A stretch of 57,435 nucleotides of DNA from Pseudoxanthomonas sp. (GCF_024710765.1 NZ_JANJUE010000068.1:1-57435), one strand, 5' to 3'; shown: positions 1 to 10,483, numbered from the stretch's first letter. Notes: generated from the letters alone by a model not told the origin. Made by a program: numbers and translations.

Positions 1-660
<660 letters not shown>

Positions 661-710
661 GTAGGGACCTTGCGGCGCCGGCCTGGGCGCCCGGGGGGAC
701 ACGAACGCTT

Positions 711-716
711 ATTATA
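711..716 (-). promoter_or_regulatory. Candidate -10 element for the ABC ATPase gene
   Basis: A perfect TATAAT on the minus strand stands out in an otherwise very GC-rich gap, about 50 bases upstream of the GTG start at 660. No good -35 is visible 16-18 bases further up. Assignment rests on position and sequence only. Confidence 0.45.
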
Positions 717-767
717 GGCACCCCGCCGGGCCGGCCCCGGCACCACACCGTTCCATCGCCCAGCACC

Positions 768-1520
768 TTGGCCATCGTCCATTTTCCGTTGAAGCTCGTG
801 GGGCGCCGCATGCTGGCCCCCAGCGTCGGCCACTATGTCTTCGTCCGCGACGACGGCCAGCCCCTGGATTTCATCCCGGGCCAGTTCATCCAGGTGCATT
901 TCAGCTACGCCGACGGCACCCCGGCCAAGCGCAGCTACTCGCTGGCGACCATTCACGACCACCGGCTGGGGCCGGGCGAGGCGGTGGAGATCGCGGTCAG
1001 CTACGTGCCCGGCGGCGCGGCCACGGCCCTGTTCGAGGGCCTGCCCGAGGGTGGCCATGTCGATGCCAGCGGGCCCTACGGCCGCTTCTGCCTGATGCCC
1101 AACGACCGCAACCGCCGCTACCTGCTGATCGCCACCGGCACCGGGGTGACCCCCTACCGGGCGATGCTGCCGCAGTTGGCCGAGCAGATCGCCGGGCGCG
1201 ACATCGAGGTGGTGCTGCTGTTCGGCGCACGTACCCCGGCCGAACTGCTGTACGGCGACGATTTCCGCGCCTTCGCCGACCAGCATCCGCAATTCCGCTT
1301 CGTGCCCTGCTTCTCCCGCGAGCTGCCGCAGCATCCGCACCCGGATGTGCGCCAGGGCTACGTGCAGCAGCACCTGGCCGAGTTCGCGCCCAGTGCCGAT
1401 ACCGACATCGCCTATCTGTGTGGCAATCCGGACATGGTGGATGCCTGCTTCGAGGCGCTGAAGGCCGCCGGCCTGTCCATCCCGCAGATCCGGCGGGAAA
1501 AATACGTCAGCAGCAAATAG
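768..1520 (+). CDS. fpr: Ferredoxin--NADP(+) reductase
   Basis: This cytoplasmic FAD flavoenzyme exchanges electrons between NADPH and ferredoxin or flavodoxin. It has 250 residues, normal for the bacterial Fpr family. The FAD-binding motif RSYSLA is at 55-60, the NADP-binding GTGVTP at 124-129, and the substrate-loop motif LCGNPDM near 220. It ends in KYVSSK; the family usually ends in an aromatic-containing tail. The start is taken as TTG at 768 because it gives a full N-terminal strand (IVHFPLKLV); no strong ribosome binding site distinguishes it. The gene stands alone between a divergent ABC ATPase and the downstream peptidase gene. Confidence 0.88.
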   Translation: MAIVHFPLKLVGRRMLAPSVGHYVFVRDDGQPLDFIPGQFIQVHFSYADGTPAKRSYSLATIHDHRLGPGEAVEIAVSYVPGGAATALFEGLPEGGHVDASGPYGRFCLMPNDRNRRYLLIATGTGVTPYRAMLPQLAEQIAGRDIEVVLLFGARTPAELLYGDDFRAFADQHPQFRFVPCFSRELPQHPHPDVRQGYVQQHLAEFAPSADTDIAYLCGNPDMVDACFEALKAAGLSIPQIRREKYVSSK

Positions 1521-1573
1521 CGCCCCCCGCCTCCGACGGATCCTCATCGCAGCCGTCCCGAAGCCCCCGGCGG

Positions 1574-1626
1574 ACCCCGTTGACGACGGGGTGCCGGTCC
1601 CTGGCGCGCGTCGCCAGGGACCCGGC
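1574..1626. other. Two tandem stem-loops between fpr and the peptidase gene
   Basis: The first hairpin has 7-bp arms ACCCCGT and ACGGGGT (1574-1580 and 1586-1592). The second pairs 1593-1606 with 1612-1626 with one bulge. An A7 run follows the second hairpin on the plus strand, so neither strand shows a classic U-tract after the stem. They could be a Rho-type or weak terminator for fpr or a leader structure; function is not established. Confidence 0.4.
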
Positions 1627-1704
1627 AAAAAAATCACCGCACTTTGGTCACATCCGGCGCGGGGCACCGTCATGGCATCCTGAAACGCATCGCAACCAGG
1701 ACGA

Positions 1705-3225
1705 ATGCCCATGCGACACCACCGCAAGACCCTGCTGGCCTGTGCCGGCCTGCTCGCGCTCACCGCCTGCAGCAACAACGCTCCCGCGCCCGACAAGGCC
1801 GCCACCGGCCGCCACTACGGCCGCATCGGCTTCCAGCCCTGCACGCTGGCCGAACCCGGCGCTGGCGGCAACGTCGAGGCGCAGTGCGCGACCTTCGAGG
1901 TGCCGGAGAACCGGCAGGCCCCGCAGGGCCGCAAGATCGCGCTCAACCTCGCCTGGCTGCCAGCCACCGACGAGGGCGCTGCCCTCGAGGATCCGGTGTT
2001 CTTCCTGGCCGGTGGTCCCGGCCAGGCCGCGACCCAGCACGCGGTGATGGTCGACGCGGCCCTGCGCGAGGTACGCAAGCAGCGCCACGTGGTGCTGGTG
2101 GACCAGCGCGGCACCGGCCGCTCCAATCCGCTGGAATGCAGCGATTCCGAGGAAGGCACATCGGTCGCCGACATGGACTCGCTGGACGAAGCGGCACTGC
2201 AGGCCGTTTCGCGCCAGTGCGTGGACGCGCTGTCCAGGCACGCCGATCTGCGCTTCTACACCACCACCGAGGCCATCCGTGATCTGGACGCCGTGCGCGC
2301 CGCCATCGGCGCCGCGCAGATCAACCTGATCGGCGTGTCCTACGGCACCCGCGTGGCCCAGCAGTACGCCGGCACCTATCCGCAACACACCCGCGCGATC
2401 GTGCTCGACGGCGTCGCACCGAACAGCCTGGTGGTCGGCGGCGAGTTCGCCCGCCGCTTCGATGACGCGCTGGCCCTGCAATCCAAGGCCTGCGCGGCCG
2501 ACGCCGCCTGCCGCGCACGCTATCCGACCGATCTGCGCACCCGCCTGCTGGCGCTCAAGCAGCGCCTGGCCACCGCGCCGGTGGAGGTGACCTACCGGGA
2601 TCCGTCCAGCGGCCAGGAAAAGCAGGACAAGCTGTCCGCGTCGACGGTGACCGGCCTGACCCATGCGTTCTCCTACATGCCGGCGACCACCTCGCTGCTG
2701 CCGCTGGTGCTGGACGAAGCCGATCAGGGCCGCTACGGACCGCTGATGTCGCTGGCCAAGTTCATGGACGGCCAGGTGTCCGGACAGATGGCGCGCGGCA
2801 TGCAGCTGTCGGTGATCTGCGCCGAGGATGCCGATCGCTACCGGCCGGATCCGGCCGACGCCGACACGGTGATGGGCGATGACCTGGCGCGCCTGTTCTT
2901 CAGCCCCTGCCCGGTCTGGCCGAAGGGCGAACGTCCGGCCGGTTTCAACCAGCCGCTGGTATCGAAGGTACCCGCGCTGCTGATGTCCGGCGAGCAGGAT
3001 CCGGTCACGCCGCCGAGCTACGGCGAGGCCGTGCTCAAGGGCCTGGCCAACGGCCGCCACCTGGTCCTGCGCGGCCAGGGACACAACGTGATCGGCCAGG
3101 GCTGCATGCCCAAGCTGGTGAGCCAGTTCATCGAATCGGCGGACGCGAAGGCGCTGGATGCCAAGTGCCTGGACGCGATCGACGGCACGCCCGCCTTCAC
3201 CAGCTTCAATGGATGGGAGCCGTGA
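1705..3225 (+). CDS. Lipoprotein alpha/beta hydrolase, TAP-like (S33-type) peptidase
   Basis: This is a 506-residue hydrolase of the tripeptidyl-aminopeptidase-like family, which removes short N-terminal peptides. A lipoprotein signal is visible: a basic start, a hydrophobic core, and the lipobox LTAC with Cys22. The oxyanion motif GGPGQ is at 103-107, DQRGTGRSNP follows near 133, and the nucleophile elbow GVSYG puts Ser212 at the active site. Asp432 (SGEQDPVTP) and His460 (GQGHN) complete the triad in the C-terminal TAP-like domain. Ser at +2 after the cysteine suggests outer-membrane sorting. An ATG six bases downstream (1711) is an equally plausible start. The exact substrate is unknown. 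Confidence 0.85.
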   Translation: MPMRHHRKTLLACAGLLALTACSNNAPAPDKAATGRHYGRIGFQPCTLAEPGAGGNVEAQCATFEVPENRQAPQGRKIALNLAWLPATDEGAALEDPVFFLAGGPGQAATQHAVMVDAALREVRKQRHVVLVDQRGTGRSNPLECSDSEEGTSVADMDSLDEAALQAVSRQCVDALSRHADLRFYTTTEAIRDLDAVRAAIGAAQINLIGVSYGTRVAQQYAGTYPQHTRAIVLDGVAPNSLVVGGEFARRFDDALALQSKACAADAACRARYPTDLRTRLLALKQRLATAPVEVTYRDPSSGQEKQDKLSASTVTGLTHAFSYMPATTSLLPLVLDEADQGRYGPLMSLAKFMDGQVSGQMARGMQLSVICAEDADRYRPDPADADTVMGDDLARLFFSPCPVWPKGERPAGFNQPLVSKVPALLMSGEQDPVTPPSYGEAVLKGLANGRHLVLRGQGHNVIGQGCMPKLVSQFIESADAKALDAKCLDAIDGTPAFTSFNGWEP

Positions 3226-3289
3226 TGGACGCCGTGATGGATTCCTGCATCCCCTTCCCATCCACCGGCGCGATTCCAGGAGAGATTCA

Positions 3290-4036
3290 ATGATCGTGGC
3301 ACAGGATCTGCACAAGAGCTTCAAGACCAAGACCGGCCTGGTCAACGCGGTGGACGCGGTCAGCTTCCAGGCCCGCGACGGCGAGATCACCGGCCTGCTC
3401 GGCCCCAATGGCGCCGGCAAGACCACCACCATGCGCATGCTGTACACGCTGATGTCCCCGGATCGCGGCAGCGTACTGGTCGACGGCGTCGATGCCGCGC
3501 GCGACCCGGTCATGGTGCGCCGTGCGCTGGGCGTGCTGCCGGACGCGCGCGGCGTGTACAAGCGCCTGACCGCACGCGAGAACATCGCCTACTTCGGCGA
3601 ACTGCACGGCCTGTCGCGCGAGGTCATCGCCGAGCGCACCCGCAAGCTGTCGCAGGCGCTGGACATGGACGACATCCTGGATCGCCAGACCGAGGGGTTC
3701 TCGCAGGGCCAGCGCACCAAGACCGCCATTGCGCGCGCGTTGGTGCATGACCCGAAGAATGTCATCCTCGACGAGCCGACCAATGGCCTGGACGTGATGA
3801 CCACGCGCGCGATGCGCGGCTTCCTGCGCCAGCTGCGCGAGGAAGGCCGCTGCGTGATCTTCTCCAGCCACATCATGCAGGAGGTCGCCGCGCTGTGTGA
3901 TCGCATCGTGGTCATCGCCAAGGGCCGCGTGGTCGCCGCCGGCACCGCCGACGAGCTGCGCCAGCAGGTCGGCGAGGACAACCTGGAAGACGCCTTCGTC
4001 AAAGTGATCGGGTCCGAGGAGGGACTGCACGCATGA
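3290..4036 (+). CDS. natA: ABC transporter ATP-binding protein, NatA-like
   Basis: This 248-residue ATPase powers the permease encoded immediately downstream. Walker A GPNGAGKT is at 38-45, the signature appears as SQGQ (FSQGQRTKTAIARAL), Walker B as VILDEPTNGLD, and the H-loop as SSHIMQE. The start is the ATG after the ribosome binding site CCAGGAGAG; a longer open frame reaches into the previous gene without support. Its last codons overlap the permease start by 4 bases (ATGA), indicating translational coupling. The NatA assignment (sodium or drug export type) follows the family of the partner permease and is an inference. Confidence 0.85.
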   Translation: MIVAQDLHKSFKTKTGLVNAVDAVSFQARDGEITGLLGPNGAGKTTTMRMLYTLMSPDRGSVLVDGVDAARDPVMVRRALGVLPDARGVYKRLTARENIAYFGELHGLSREVIAERTRKLSQALDMDDILDRQTEGFSQGQRTKTAIARALVHDPKNVILDEPTNGLDVMTTRAMRGFLRQLREEGRCVIFSSHIMQEVAALCDRIVVIAKGRVVAAGTADELRQQVGEDNLEDAFVKVIGSEEGLHA

Positions 4037-5214
4037 GCCTGTTCGGTACCGTCATCACCGTGATGCGCAAGGAACTCAAGGATCTGTCGCGCGATCGCCG
4101 CACCCTCGCCCTGGCGCTGTTCCTGGGCCCGCTGCTGTACCCGGCGCTGATGCTGGGCATGGGATCGCTGGCCGAGAAGCGCGCCCGCACCCAGATCGAC
4201 AAGGACCTGGACATCCCCGTGGTCGGCAAGGAAAACGCGCCCAATCTGGTGGCGTTCCTGGCCAGCTACGGCCTCAAGGCGGTGGACCCGCCGAAGGATC
4301 TGTCCGCCGCGATCCGCAACCAGGACATCGACGTGGCCCTGCGCATCGGTCCGGACTACGCCAGGGACTGGCGCGCCGGCAAGCCGGCGCTGGTGGAGAT
4401 CATCAAGGACAGCACCCGTCGCGACGCCGAGATTCCCAGCCGTCGGCTGGAAACCACCCTGGCGATCTACAGCCAGCAGGCCGGTGCGCTGCGGCTGATG
4501 GCGCGTGGACTGGATGCATCGGTGGCCAAGCCGGTGAACATCGGCGCGCAGGATCTGGCGACACCGGAAGCCAAGCGCGGCGTGCTGCTGTCGGTGCTGC
4601 TGCCGTATCTGCTGATCCTGACCTCGTTCATCGGTGGCGCCTACCTGATCCTCGACGCCACCGCCGGCGAACGCGAACGGCAATCGCTGGAACCGTTGCT
4701 GGCCACGCCGGCCTCGCGCGGCGCGGTGGTCAGCGGCAAGATCGCGGCGGCCTGCGTGATCGGCATGGGCACGCTGGTCCTGACCCTGCTGGCGTTCCGC
4801 ATCAGCGCGCAGATTTCCTCCGGGGTCGGCCGCCAGTTGAACGTGTCGTTCCCGGCGATGGCGCAGATGCTGCTGGTGTTGCTGCCGATGCTGTTCATTG
4901 GCACCTCGCTGCTGACCTGGCTGGCGGCCAGCGCCAAGAGCATGAAGGAAGCACAGAGCCACATGACCTGGCTGCTGCTGCTGCCGATGGTGCCGACCTT
5001 CGCGCTGATGGCCAGTCCCGTGAAGAGCCAGCTGTGGCAGTTCGCGGTGCCGTTCCTGGCGCAGAACCAGCTGATCCTCAAGGTCATCCGCAACGAGGCC
5101 ATCAGCCCGCAGATCTGGGGCATCTACCTGGCCTGCGCGTTCGGCCTGGCCGCACTGCTGTGGTTCGCCGCGGTGCGTCGCTACCACCAGGAGCGGCTGG
5201 CGATTTCCGGTTGA
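4033..5214 (+). CDS. natB: ABC transporter permease, NatB-like (ABC-2 type)
   Basis: This 393-residue inner-membrane permease has the ABC-2 exporter layout: an N-terminal membrane segment after MRKELKDLSRDRR, a large extracytoplasmic domain (about residues 45-170), then five or six hydrophobic helices. The segment GERERQSLEPLLATPASR around 215 is the coupling region typical of NatB/YhaP permeases. It overlaps natA by 4 bases. Sodium export is known for Bacillus NatAB; the substrate here is not shown by sequence. A strong bidirectional terminator follows. Confidence 0.82.
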   Translation: MSLFGTVITVMRKELKDLSRDRRTLALALFLGPLLYPALMLGMGSLAEKRARTQIDKDLDIPVVGKENAPNLVAFLASYGLKAVDPPKDLSAAIRNQDIDVALRIGPDYARDWRAGKPALVEIIKDSTRRDAEIPSRRLETTLAIYSQQAGALRLMARGLDASVAKPVNIGAQDLATPEAKRGVLLSVLLPYLLILTSFIGGAYLILDATAGERERQSLEPLLATPASRGAVVSGKIAAACVIGMGTLVLTLLAFRISAQISSGVGRQLNVSFPAMAQMLLVLLPMLFIGTSLLTWLAASAKSMKEAQSHMTWLLLLPMVPTFALMASPVKSQLWQFAVPFLAQNQLILKVIRNEAISPQIWGIYLACAFGLAALLWFAAVRRYHQERLAISG

Positions 5215-5234
5215 TGCGCGGACACCGGCGCGAA

Positions 5235-5263
5235 AAAAGGGGGCGGAATTTCCGCCCCCTTTT
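5235..5263. terminator. Bidirectional rho-independent terminator
   Basis: An 8-bp GC stem, GGGGGCGG with CCGCCCCC (5239-5246 and 5252-5259), is flanked by an A run on the left and TTTTCTTTT on the right. It therefore has a U-tract on both strands. It separates natB (plus) from the convergent TonB-domain gene (minus). Confidence 0.85.
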
Positions 5264-5299
5264 CTTTTGCCAGGTGTTTCCTTCGCTTGCCGCGCCGGA

Positions 5300-6322
5300 T
5301 CAACCGCCCGGATTGAAGCCGATGGTGCGGCGGGTGGTGACCGGTTCGCTGACCGGCTGGAACTTCCAGCGCTTGGCCGCGTTGACCGCTTCGCGATCGA
5401 ACACCCGTGCCGGGGTGGCGCGCACCACCCGCGCGGAGGTGACCGAACCGTCGGTGCCGACGGTGAACTCGACCAGCACTTCGCCGGCCGTGCCCGCGCG
5501 CAGCGCTTCGGGCGGATAGCGCGGGGCCGGCGTGCTGATCGGGCGCAGCTGGTTGCTGGCGGCCGGAGTCGCGGCCGTGCTGGCCGGAGCCGAAGCGGGC
5601 GTGGACGGTGCCTGCGCCGCGGCGGCGCGCGCGGCCGCTTCGCGTTGCTCGGCCTCGCGGCGGGCGGCGGCCTGGCGCTCGGCTTCCTGTCGCGCCGCTT
5701 CCTGCTGCTGCACCAGCTGCTGCGCCGCGGCCGCTTCGGTCGCGCGCTGCTGTTCGGCCTGCTGCGCCAGGCGCTGCTGTTCCTTCAGCCGGTTTTCCTC
5801 GGCGGCCTTGGTCTTCGCCTCGGTGTCCTGGGCGCGCTGGGCCACCGCTTCCTGTGCGGCGGCGATGCTCTGCTTCAAGCGCGGCAGCGCCGGGGCCTTG
5901 GGATCGGCCTTCTCGATGATCGCCGACAGGCGCTGGGCCTCGGTGAACTCCTCGCGCGCGATGCTCTGCTCGGCGGCGATCAGCGTGTACGGCATTAGGT
6001 CGGTCAGGGCGCTGGTCACGCCGGGATCGCTGGGCAGCTTGTCGCGCAGCGCCAGGTAGTACTCCATGGCGTTGTTGCCGCCGGGCGCATAGATGCGGTT
6101 CTCGCGCAGCGCGTTGGTGGCCGCGTCGCGGAGCTGGTCCACGTTCATGGCCTGGACTTCCGCCGAGACCGCCGGTGGTGGTGGCGCAGCCTGGCCGGCG
6201 GCGGCGGCCTGGTCGGCGGCGGGCGCCGTGGCCGGTTCATCCTTGGAGCATGCGGCGATGGCCAGTACCAATAGCAGAGGTACCACCAAGCGCGGCTTGG
6301 CGTAGTGCAGGTTCGACAGCAT
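5300..6322 (-). CDS. Lipoprotein with coiled coil and C-terminal TonB domain
   Basis: The 340-residue product starts with a lipoprotein signal (VLAIAAC, Cys25) instead of the usual TonB membrane anchor. Ser at +2 predicts outer-membrane sorting. Residues about 50-140 form an alpha-helical repeat-like region, about 150-260 a Glu/Ala/Arg/Gln-rich TolA-like coiled coil, then a short Ala/Pro/Thr linker. The C-terminal domain carries PRYPPEALRAG and EAVNAAKRWKFQP, both hallmarks of TonB_C. The start is ATG 6322 with GGGGGAAAC upstream; an in-frame extension would bury the signal peptide. A perfect TTGACA (6399-6404, minus strand) lies upstream but its -10 is weak. Role unknown; envelope structural or energy-coupling protein. 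Confidence 0.8.
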   Translation of the reverse strand: MLSNLHYAKPRLVVPLLLVLAIAACSKDEPATAPAADQAAAAGQAAPPPPAVSAEVQAMNVDQLRDAATNALRENRIYAPGGNNAMEYYLALRDKLPSDPGVTSALTDLMPYTLIAAEQSIAREEFTEAQRLSAIIEKADPKAPALPRLKQSIAAAQEAVAQRAQDTEAKTKAAEENRLKEQQRLAQQAEQQRATEAAAAQQLVQQQEAARQEAERQAAARREAEQREAAARAAAAQAPSTPASAPASTAATPAASNQLRPISTPAPRYPPEALRAGTAGEVLVEFTVGTDGSVTSARVVRATPARVFDREAVNAAKRWKFQPVSEPVTTRRTIGFNPGG

Positions 6323-6414
6323 CGGTTGTTTCCCCCAGAAACACGAAAAGTGAATCAACGGACCCCGCGTGCCCCAGCACACGGGATCACACCCCGTCTG
6401 TCAATCTTGTCACC

Positions 6415-7764
6415 TTATTTGCCGATGCAGAAGGTGGAAAAGATGTATCCGAGCATCTCGTCGGCGGAAATCCTGCCGGTAATCTCGCCCAACGCGTCAT
6501 GCGCGAGCCGGAGCTCCTCGGCCGCCAACTCCAACATTTCGTGATTCAGTTCACTGTTTGCGCGTTCCACGTGGCCGTCTGCGCGGCGCAACGCGTCGAC
6601 ATGGCGGGCCCGGGCGCTGAACTCGCCTTCGCTGCCCTCCCCCGCGCCTTGGCCGGCGAGTTCGCGCAGGCGGGCGTGCAGCGCCGGCAGCCCATGGCCG
6701 GTGGCGGCCGATACGGCGACCACCTCGGGGTCCGTGTCCTGCGGCGGCGCCGGAAGCAAATCGATCTTGTTGTGGATCCATAGGCGCCGGGGCACATCGG
6801 CGATGACGTCGGCGACCGCCGCCGTCCCGGCCTGCACGTCGCGGGCGTCGACCACGATCAGGGCCAGATCGGCCCGCTGGAGTTCGGCGCGCGCCCGGCG
6901 CATGCCTTCGCGCTCGATCGCATCGCCCCCCTCGCGCAGGCCGGCGGTATCGACCAGGTGCAATTCGAGCCCGTCCAGGCGGATGGTCTCGTGCAGGGTG
7001 TCGCGGGTGGTACCGGCCACGTCGGTGACGATGGCGCGATCGCTGCCGGCCAGCGCGTTGAGCAGCGAACTCTTGCCGGCATTGGGCGGGCCGACGATCA
7101 CCGTGTGCAGGCCATCGCGCAACTTGCGCCCACGTTCGGCGTCGGCGAGCAGCCGCCGCAACTCCACCTGCGCCGTCTGCAGGCCCGCGCGGACTTCGCC
7201 ACCGCCGAGCGTTTCGATGGACTCGTCGGCGAAATCGATCGCCGCCTCGACATGCACGCGCAGGCGCAGCAGGGCGGCGGCGATCGCCTCCACGCGGCGC
7301 GAGAACACGCCATCCAGTGAACGCCGGGCGGCCCGCGCGGCGCGCGTATCCGATGCGGCGATCAGATCGGCGACCGCTTCGGCCTGGGCCAGATCCAGCT
7401 TGCCGTTGTGGAACGCGCGTTCACTGAATTCGCCCGGGCGGGCGCGCCGCGCGCCCAGCGCGCAGGCGCGGTCCACCAGCGCATGCAACACCACCGGACT
7501 GCCGTGGGCCTGCAGTTCGGCCACGTCCTCGCCGGTGAAGCTGGCCGGGGCGGGGAACGCCAGCGCGATGCCATCATCCAGGGTGCCGCCTTCGCCGTCA
7601 TCGAAGCGGACGTAACGCGCGCACCGCGGTTGCAGCGTGCGATGGCACATCGCGGTGGCGATCGCCAGCGCGCGCGGCCCGGACAGGCGCACGATGCCGA
7701 CTCCGCCCGCACCGGGCGCGGTGGCGATCGCGGCGATGGTGTCCTGCGGCGACGTCGGGTTCAT
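6415..7764 (-). CDS. mnmE: tRNA modification GTPase MnmE
   Basis: MnmE with MnmG installs the carboxymethylaminomethyl group on U34 of certain tRNAs. The 449 residues match family length. The N-terminal tetrahydrofolate-binding domain is followed by the helical domain and an inserted G domain: G1 GPPNAGKSS (225-233), G2 GTTRD (251-255), G3 DTAG (272-275), G4 NKID near 325. The C-terminus is CIGK, the conserved CxGK end with the catalytic cysteine. The start ATG overlaps the stop of the upstream caspase-deacetylase gene by 4 bases, so the two are translationally coupled. MnmG is not in the window. Confidence 0.98.
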   Translation of the reverse strand: MNPTSPQDTIAAIATAPGAGGVGIVRLSGPRALAIATAMCHRTLQPRCARYVRFDDGEGGTLDDGIALAFPAPASFTGEDVAELQAHGSPVVLHALVDRACALGARRARPGEFSERAFHNGKLDLAQAEAVADLIAASDTRAARAARRSLDGVFSRRVEAIAAALLRLRVHVEAAIDFADESIETLGGGEVRAGLQTAQVELRRLLADAERGRKLRDGLHTVIVGPPNAGKSSLLNALAGSDRAIVTDVAGTTRDTLHETIRLDGLELHLVDTAGLREGGDAIEREGMRRARAELQRADLALIVVDARDVQAGTAAVADVIADVPRRLWIHNKIDLLPAPPQDTDPEVVAVSAATGHGLPALHARLRELAGQGAGEGSEGEFSARARHVDALRRADGHVERANSELNHEMLELAAEELRLAHDALGEITGRISADEMLGYIFSTFCIGK

Positions 7765-10427
7765 TGCAGTTGCCTGATCTGTTCGCGCACGGCGTCGGCC
7801 GAAGCGCCGGTCGGCTGCAGTTCGAGATAGGTCCGGTAAGCCTGCTGCGCCTTGGCGCTGTCGCCGAGATGGCGGTAGGCGTCGCCGAGATTGAGATACG
7901 CGACCGCGCGCGAGGGATCGATGCGCACGGTGTTCTCCAGCCAGCGCGCGGCCTGCGCGAACTTGTCCTGGCGGTAGTAGACGAAACCCAGGTTGTTGGC
8001 GGCCAGGGCGAAATCCGGGCGCAGCTTCAACGCTTCGGCGAAGGCTTCCTCCGCCTCGGCGTAGCGCTTTTCCTTGTACAGCTGAAGGCCACGATCATTG
8101 GCCTGCTGCGCCTTCTGGCGCTCGGACACACGACCGGCGGCGACCGGCAGGACGACCTGGCGCAGGTCGCCCTGCAGATCCCGGATCGCCACGCCCGCCG
8201 CGCCCGCCTCGGGCGTGGACGCCTCGACCTTGCCGTTGAGCGCGATGGCCTCGGTCGACAGTTGCTGCGTGCCGGCGGTCAGGAACTCGTTGCCGACCGG
8301 CACCTCGAACACGAATTCGCCGCCCTGCGAGCCGGGCAGCGATCCGAACGCCGGCGTCTGCGGCGAGATGCCCGACACCGCGGGCGCGACATAGGCCGCC
8401 AGTTCGGTGCCGGTGATGAGGCCGTCGCCGTTGAGGTCACCCTTGCCCGACAGGGCCTGCAGCAGCACCCAGGTGAACACCGAATGGCCGTTGGGCCCGC
8501 TGTCGGCGACCTGCTGGTCGGCACCGCCGGCGGTCAGCATCTGCCGCGCGGTCCGGCGCGCGTTCTCGCGCAGGTAGGCGCTGGCGCCGTTGCCGCCGCG
8601 GGTCAAGCCCAGGCCGCTGTAGCAGGCGTCCATTACGAACATCACATGCTTGGCTTCCAGGCTCTCGGCGATGTTCTGGATATCGGTCATGGCGATGGCG
8701 TCGCTGGCGAACTGCGCCGGGTCCGAATCGACCGGGATGATGTAGCCCAGCTCGCGCCCCGAGGCCAGCTGCCGGGTGGCGCCGTGGCCGGCGAAGAACA
8801 CGAACACGCGATCGTTCTTGCCCAATCCGCCATGGCCCAGGCGATCGTGGAACGCGGCCAGGATGTTGTTGCGGGTGGCTTCCTTGTCCTTGAGCACGAT
8901 GACCTGCGAGGACGGAAATCCGAACTGGCCGGTCAGGGTGTCGGCGATCGCCTGGGCGTCGTTGCCGGCATAGCGCAGCTTCGGCCAGCGCGCATAGTCG
9001 TCGATGCCGATGACGATCGCCCAGGAGCGCGCGTAGCCGGTGGTGATCGCGGCCTCCTGCGGGCGTGCGGCACGGGCGACGCTGAAATCGCGACCATTCC
9101 AGGCGGCGAACTGGTAGCCCTCGGCCGACAGCCGATCCAGGATCTGCGGCAGCGCCTTGACCGTGCGTTCGTGGATGTCATGGAACAGGACGATGCCGCG
9201 CTGCTCTTTCTGCACCTGTTCGAGCACGCGCTGGACGATCGATTCGGGCACTGGATCAGCCCAGTCCAGCGAGTCGATGTTCCACATCACCGAACGCAGT
9301 TTCGCCTCGCCGAGGATGCGCATGCCCTCGGCGTTGCGTGCCCCGTACGGGAAGCGGAACAGCGGCGCGCGGCGCGCGTCGATGTCGCGCAGCAGGGTGT
9401 CGGTATCGAGGATCTGGCTGCGCAGCGCATCGCCGGTCTGCTTGGACAGCTGCGCATGGGTGAGGCTGTGGTTGCCGACCGTGTAGCCCAGGGCGATCAG
9501 TTCGCGGGTCACGCCGGCCAGTGGGCCGAGCGCCGCCTGCCCCTTGTCGTCGAGCCTGCCCAGGTTGCGGCCGACCTGGAAGAAGGTCGCCGGCACGTCG
9601 TAGCGCTTGAGGATCGCGATGACTTCCTCGGTATAGGCGCGGTGCGGGCCGTCGTCGAAACTCAGCACCACCGTCCTGGCCGGCAGGTCACGGCCGAACA
9701 CCTCGCGGTCATCGTCGGCCATCGACATCGGATAAGGCGTGATCACCCCGTACTCGCGCAGCAGCACGTCGCGGTCGTAGCGCTTGCGCAGGCTGGCCAC
9801 GTAGTCGTCCCACTTCTCGCGCTTGAGCGCGATCGCGCGGGTGGCGTCGAAGCGGCTGAAGATGCGGGTGATTTCGCGGTTGTAGTTGCGCTCGATTTCC
9901 TCCAGCGCGTCCAGGTCCTCGCCGATGCGCTGGTGCAGCTTGATCGCCGGCAGCGAGGAATCCTTGCCGACCAGCGTTTGAAGATCGCGCAGGATCTCGC
10001 GGAACGCCAGCCGGTCGGCGTCATGCAGGTCGGGGGCGGATTCGATGTAATCCAGCCGGCCTCCGATGGCGGCGAAGCGTTCCGGCTCGGGTCGCGCCAG
10101 CAGGGCCGCGAACAGGCCGCGCAGGCGATCGGCGCGTTCCAGGTTGTCGTGGAACAGGCCCTGGCCGATCACACTGGCGCTGGCTCGCGCGGCCGGCGGC
10201 AAGTTCGCTTCGTCGTCCAGCAGGACGATGATCCGGCGATGGTTCTCCAGTTGCGCCTTCAACTCGCTGTCAATCGCTCGGGTGTCCAGCCCGGGGACAT
10301 CGCGCGCCTTTGCGGTCGCCTGCGATTCCCCGCCCCCCGTCGTGGCCTTGCCGCGATCACCGCAGGCGACCAGCGTGGCAGCGGCCACCAGCATCAGGGA
10401 CAGGGAAAGCAAGCGACGGATTGGCAT
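7761..10427 (-). CDS. Lipoprotein with NodB deacetylase, caspase-like, EF-hand and TPR regions
   Basis: The 888-residue product has a lipobox LVAC (Cys22, Gly at +2) and a helical region to about 240. A NodB-type polysaccharide deacetylase follows: FDDGP (257-261), His320 and His324, RFPYGARN (358-365) and LFHD (414-417). A C14 caspase-like domain spans about 465-700, with the dyad His548 (FFAGHGA) and Cys602 (MDACYSG). A perfect 12-residue EF-hand loop, [12 protein letters not shown], lies after it, and TPR repeats occupy about 775-885. Known families therefore suggest a periplasmic or outer-membrane glycan deacetylase fused to a possibly calcium-responsive protease. It sits between yidC and mnmE, with a terminator upstream and a 4-base overlap into mnmE. 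Confidence 0.85.
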   Translation of the reverse strand: MPIRRLLSLSLMLVAAATLVACGDRGKATTGGGESQATAKARDVPGLDTRAIDSELKAQLENHRRIIVLLDDEANLPPAARASASVIGQGLFHDNLERADRLRGLFAALLARPEPERFAAIGGRLDYIESAPDLHDADRLAFREILRDLQTLVGKDSSLPAIKLHQRIGEDLDALEEIERNYNREITRIFSRFDATRAIALKREKWDDYVASLRKRYDRDVLLREYGVITPYPMSMADDDREVFGRDLPARTVVLSFDDGPHRAYTEEVIAILKRYDVPATFFQVGRNLGRLDDKGQAALGPLAGVTRELIALGYTVGNHSLTHAQLSKQTGDALRSQILDTDTLLRDIDARRAPLFRFPYGARNAEGMRILGEAKLRSVMWNIDSLDWADPVPESIVQRVLEQVQKEQRGIVLFHDIHERTVKALPQILDRLSAEGYQFAAWNGRDFSVARAARPQEAAITTGYARSWAIVIGIDDYARWPKLRYAGNDAQAIADTLTGQFGFPSSQVIVLKDKEATRNNILAAFHDRLGHGGLGKNDRVFVFFAGHGATRQLASGRELGYIIPVDSDPAQFASDAIAMTDIQNIAESLEAKHVMFVMDACYSGLGLTRGGNGASAYLRENARRTARQMLTAGGADQQVADSGPNGHSVFTWVLLQALSGKGDLNGDGLITGTELAAYVAPAVSGISPQTPAFGSLPGSQGGEFVFEVPVGNEFLTAGTQQLSTEAIALNGKVEASTPEAGAAGVAIRDLQGDLRQVVLPVAAGRVSERQKAQQANDRGLQLYKEKRYAEAEEAFAEALKLRPDFALAANNLGFVYYRQDKFAQAARWLENTVRIDPSRAVAYLNLGDAYRHLGDSAKAQQAYRTYLELQPTGASADAVREQIRQLQ

Positions 10428-10483
10428 TGCGGTACGGGCCCGGACCTGCGGCGGGAGAGGCCGCGCATGTTACCGCGACCATG

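Noticed and set aside
6564-6577. GTTCCACGTGG followed by mismatches in mnmE, a parS half-site
   Set aside because: The right half does not match (CCG instead of AAC); three mismatches at one end make ParB binding unlikely.
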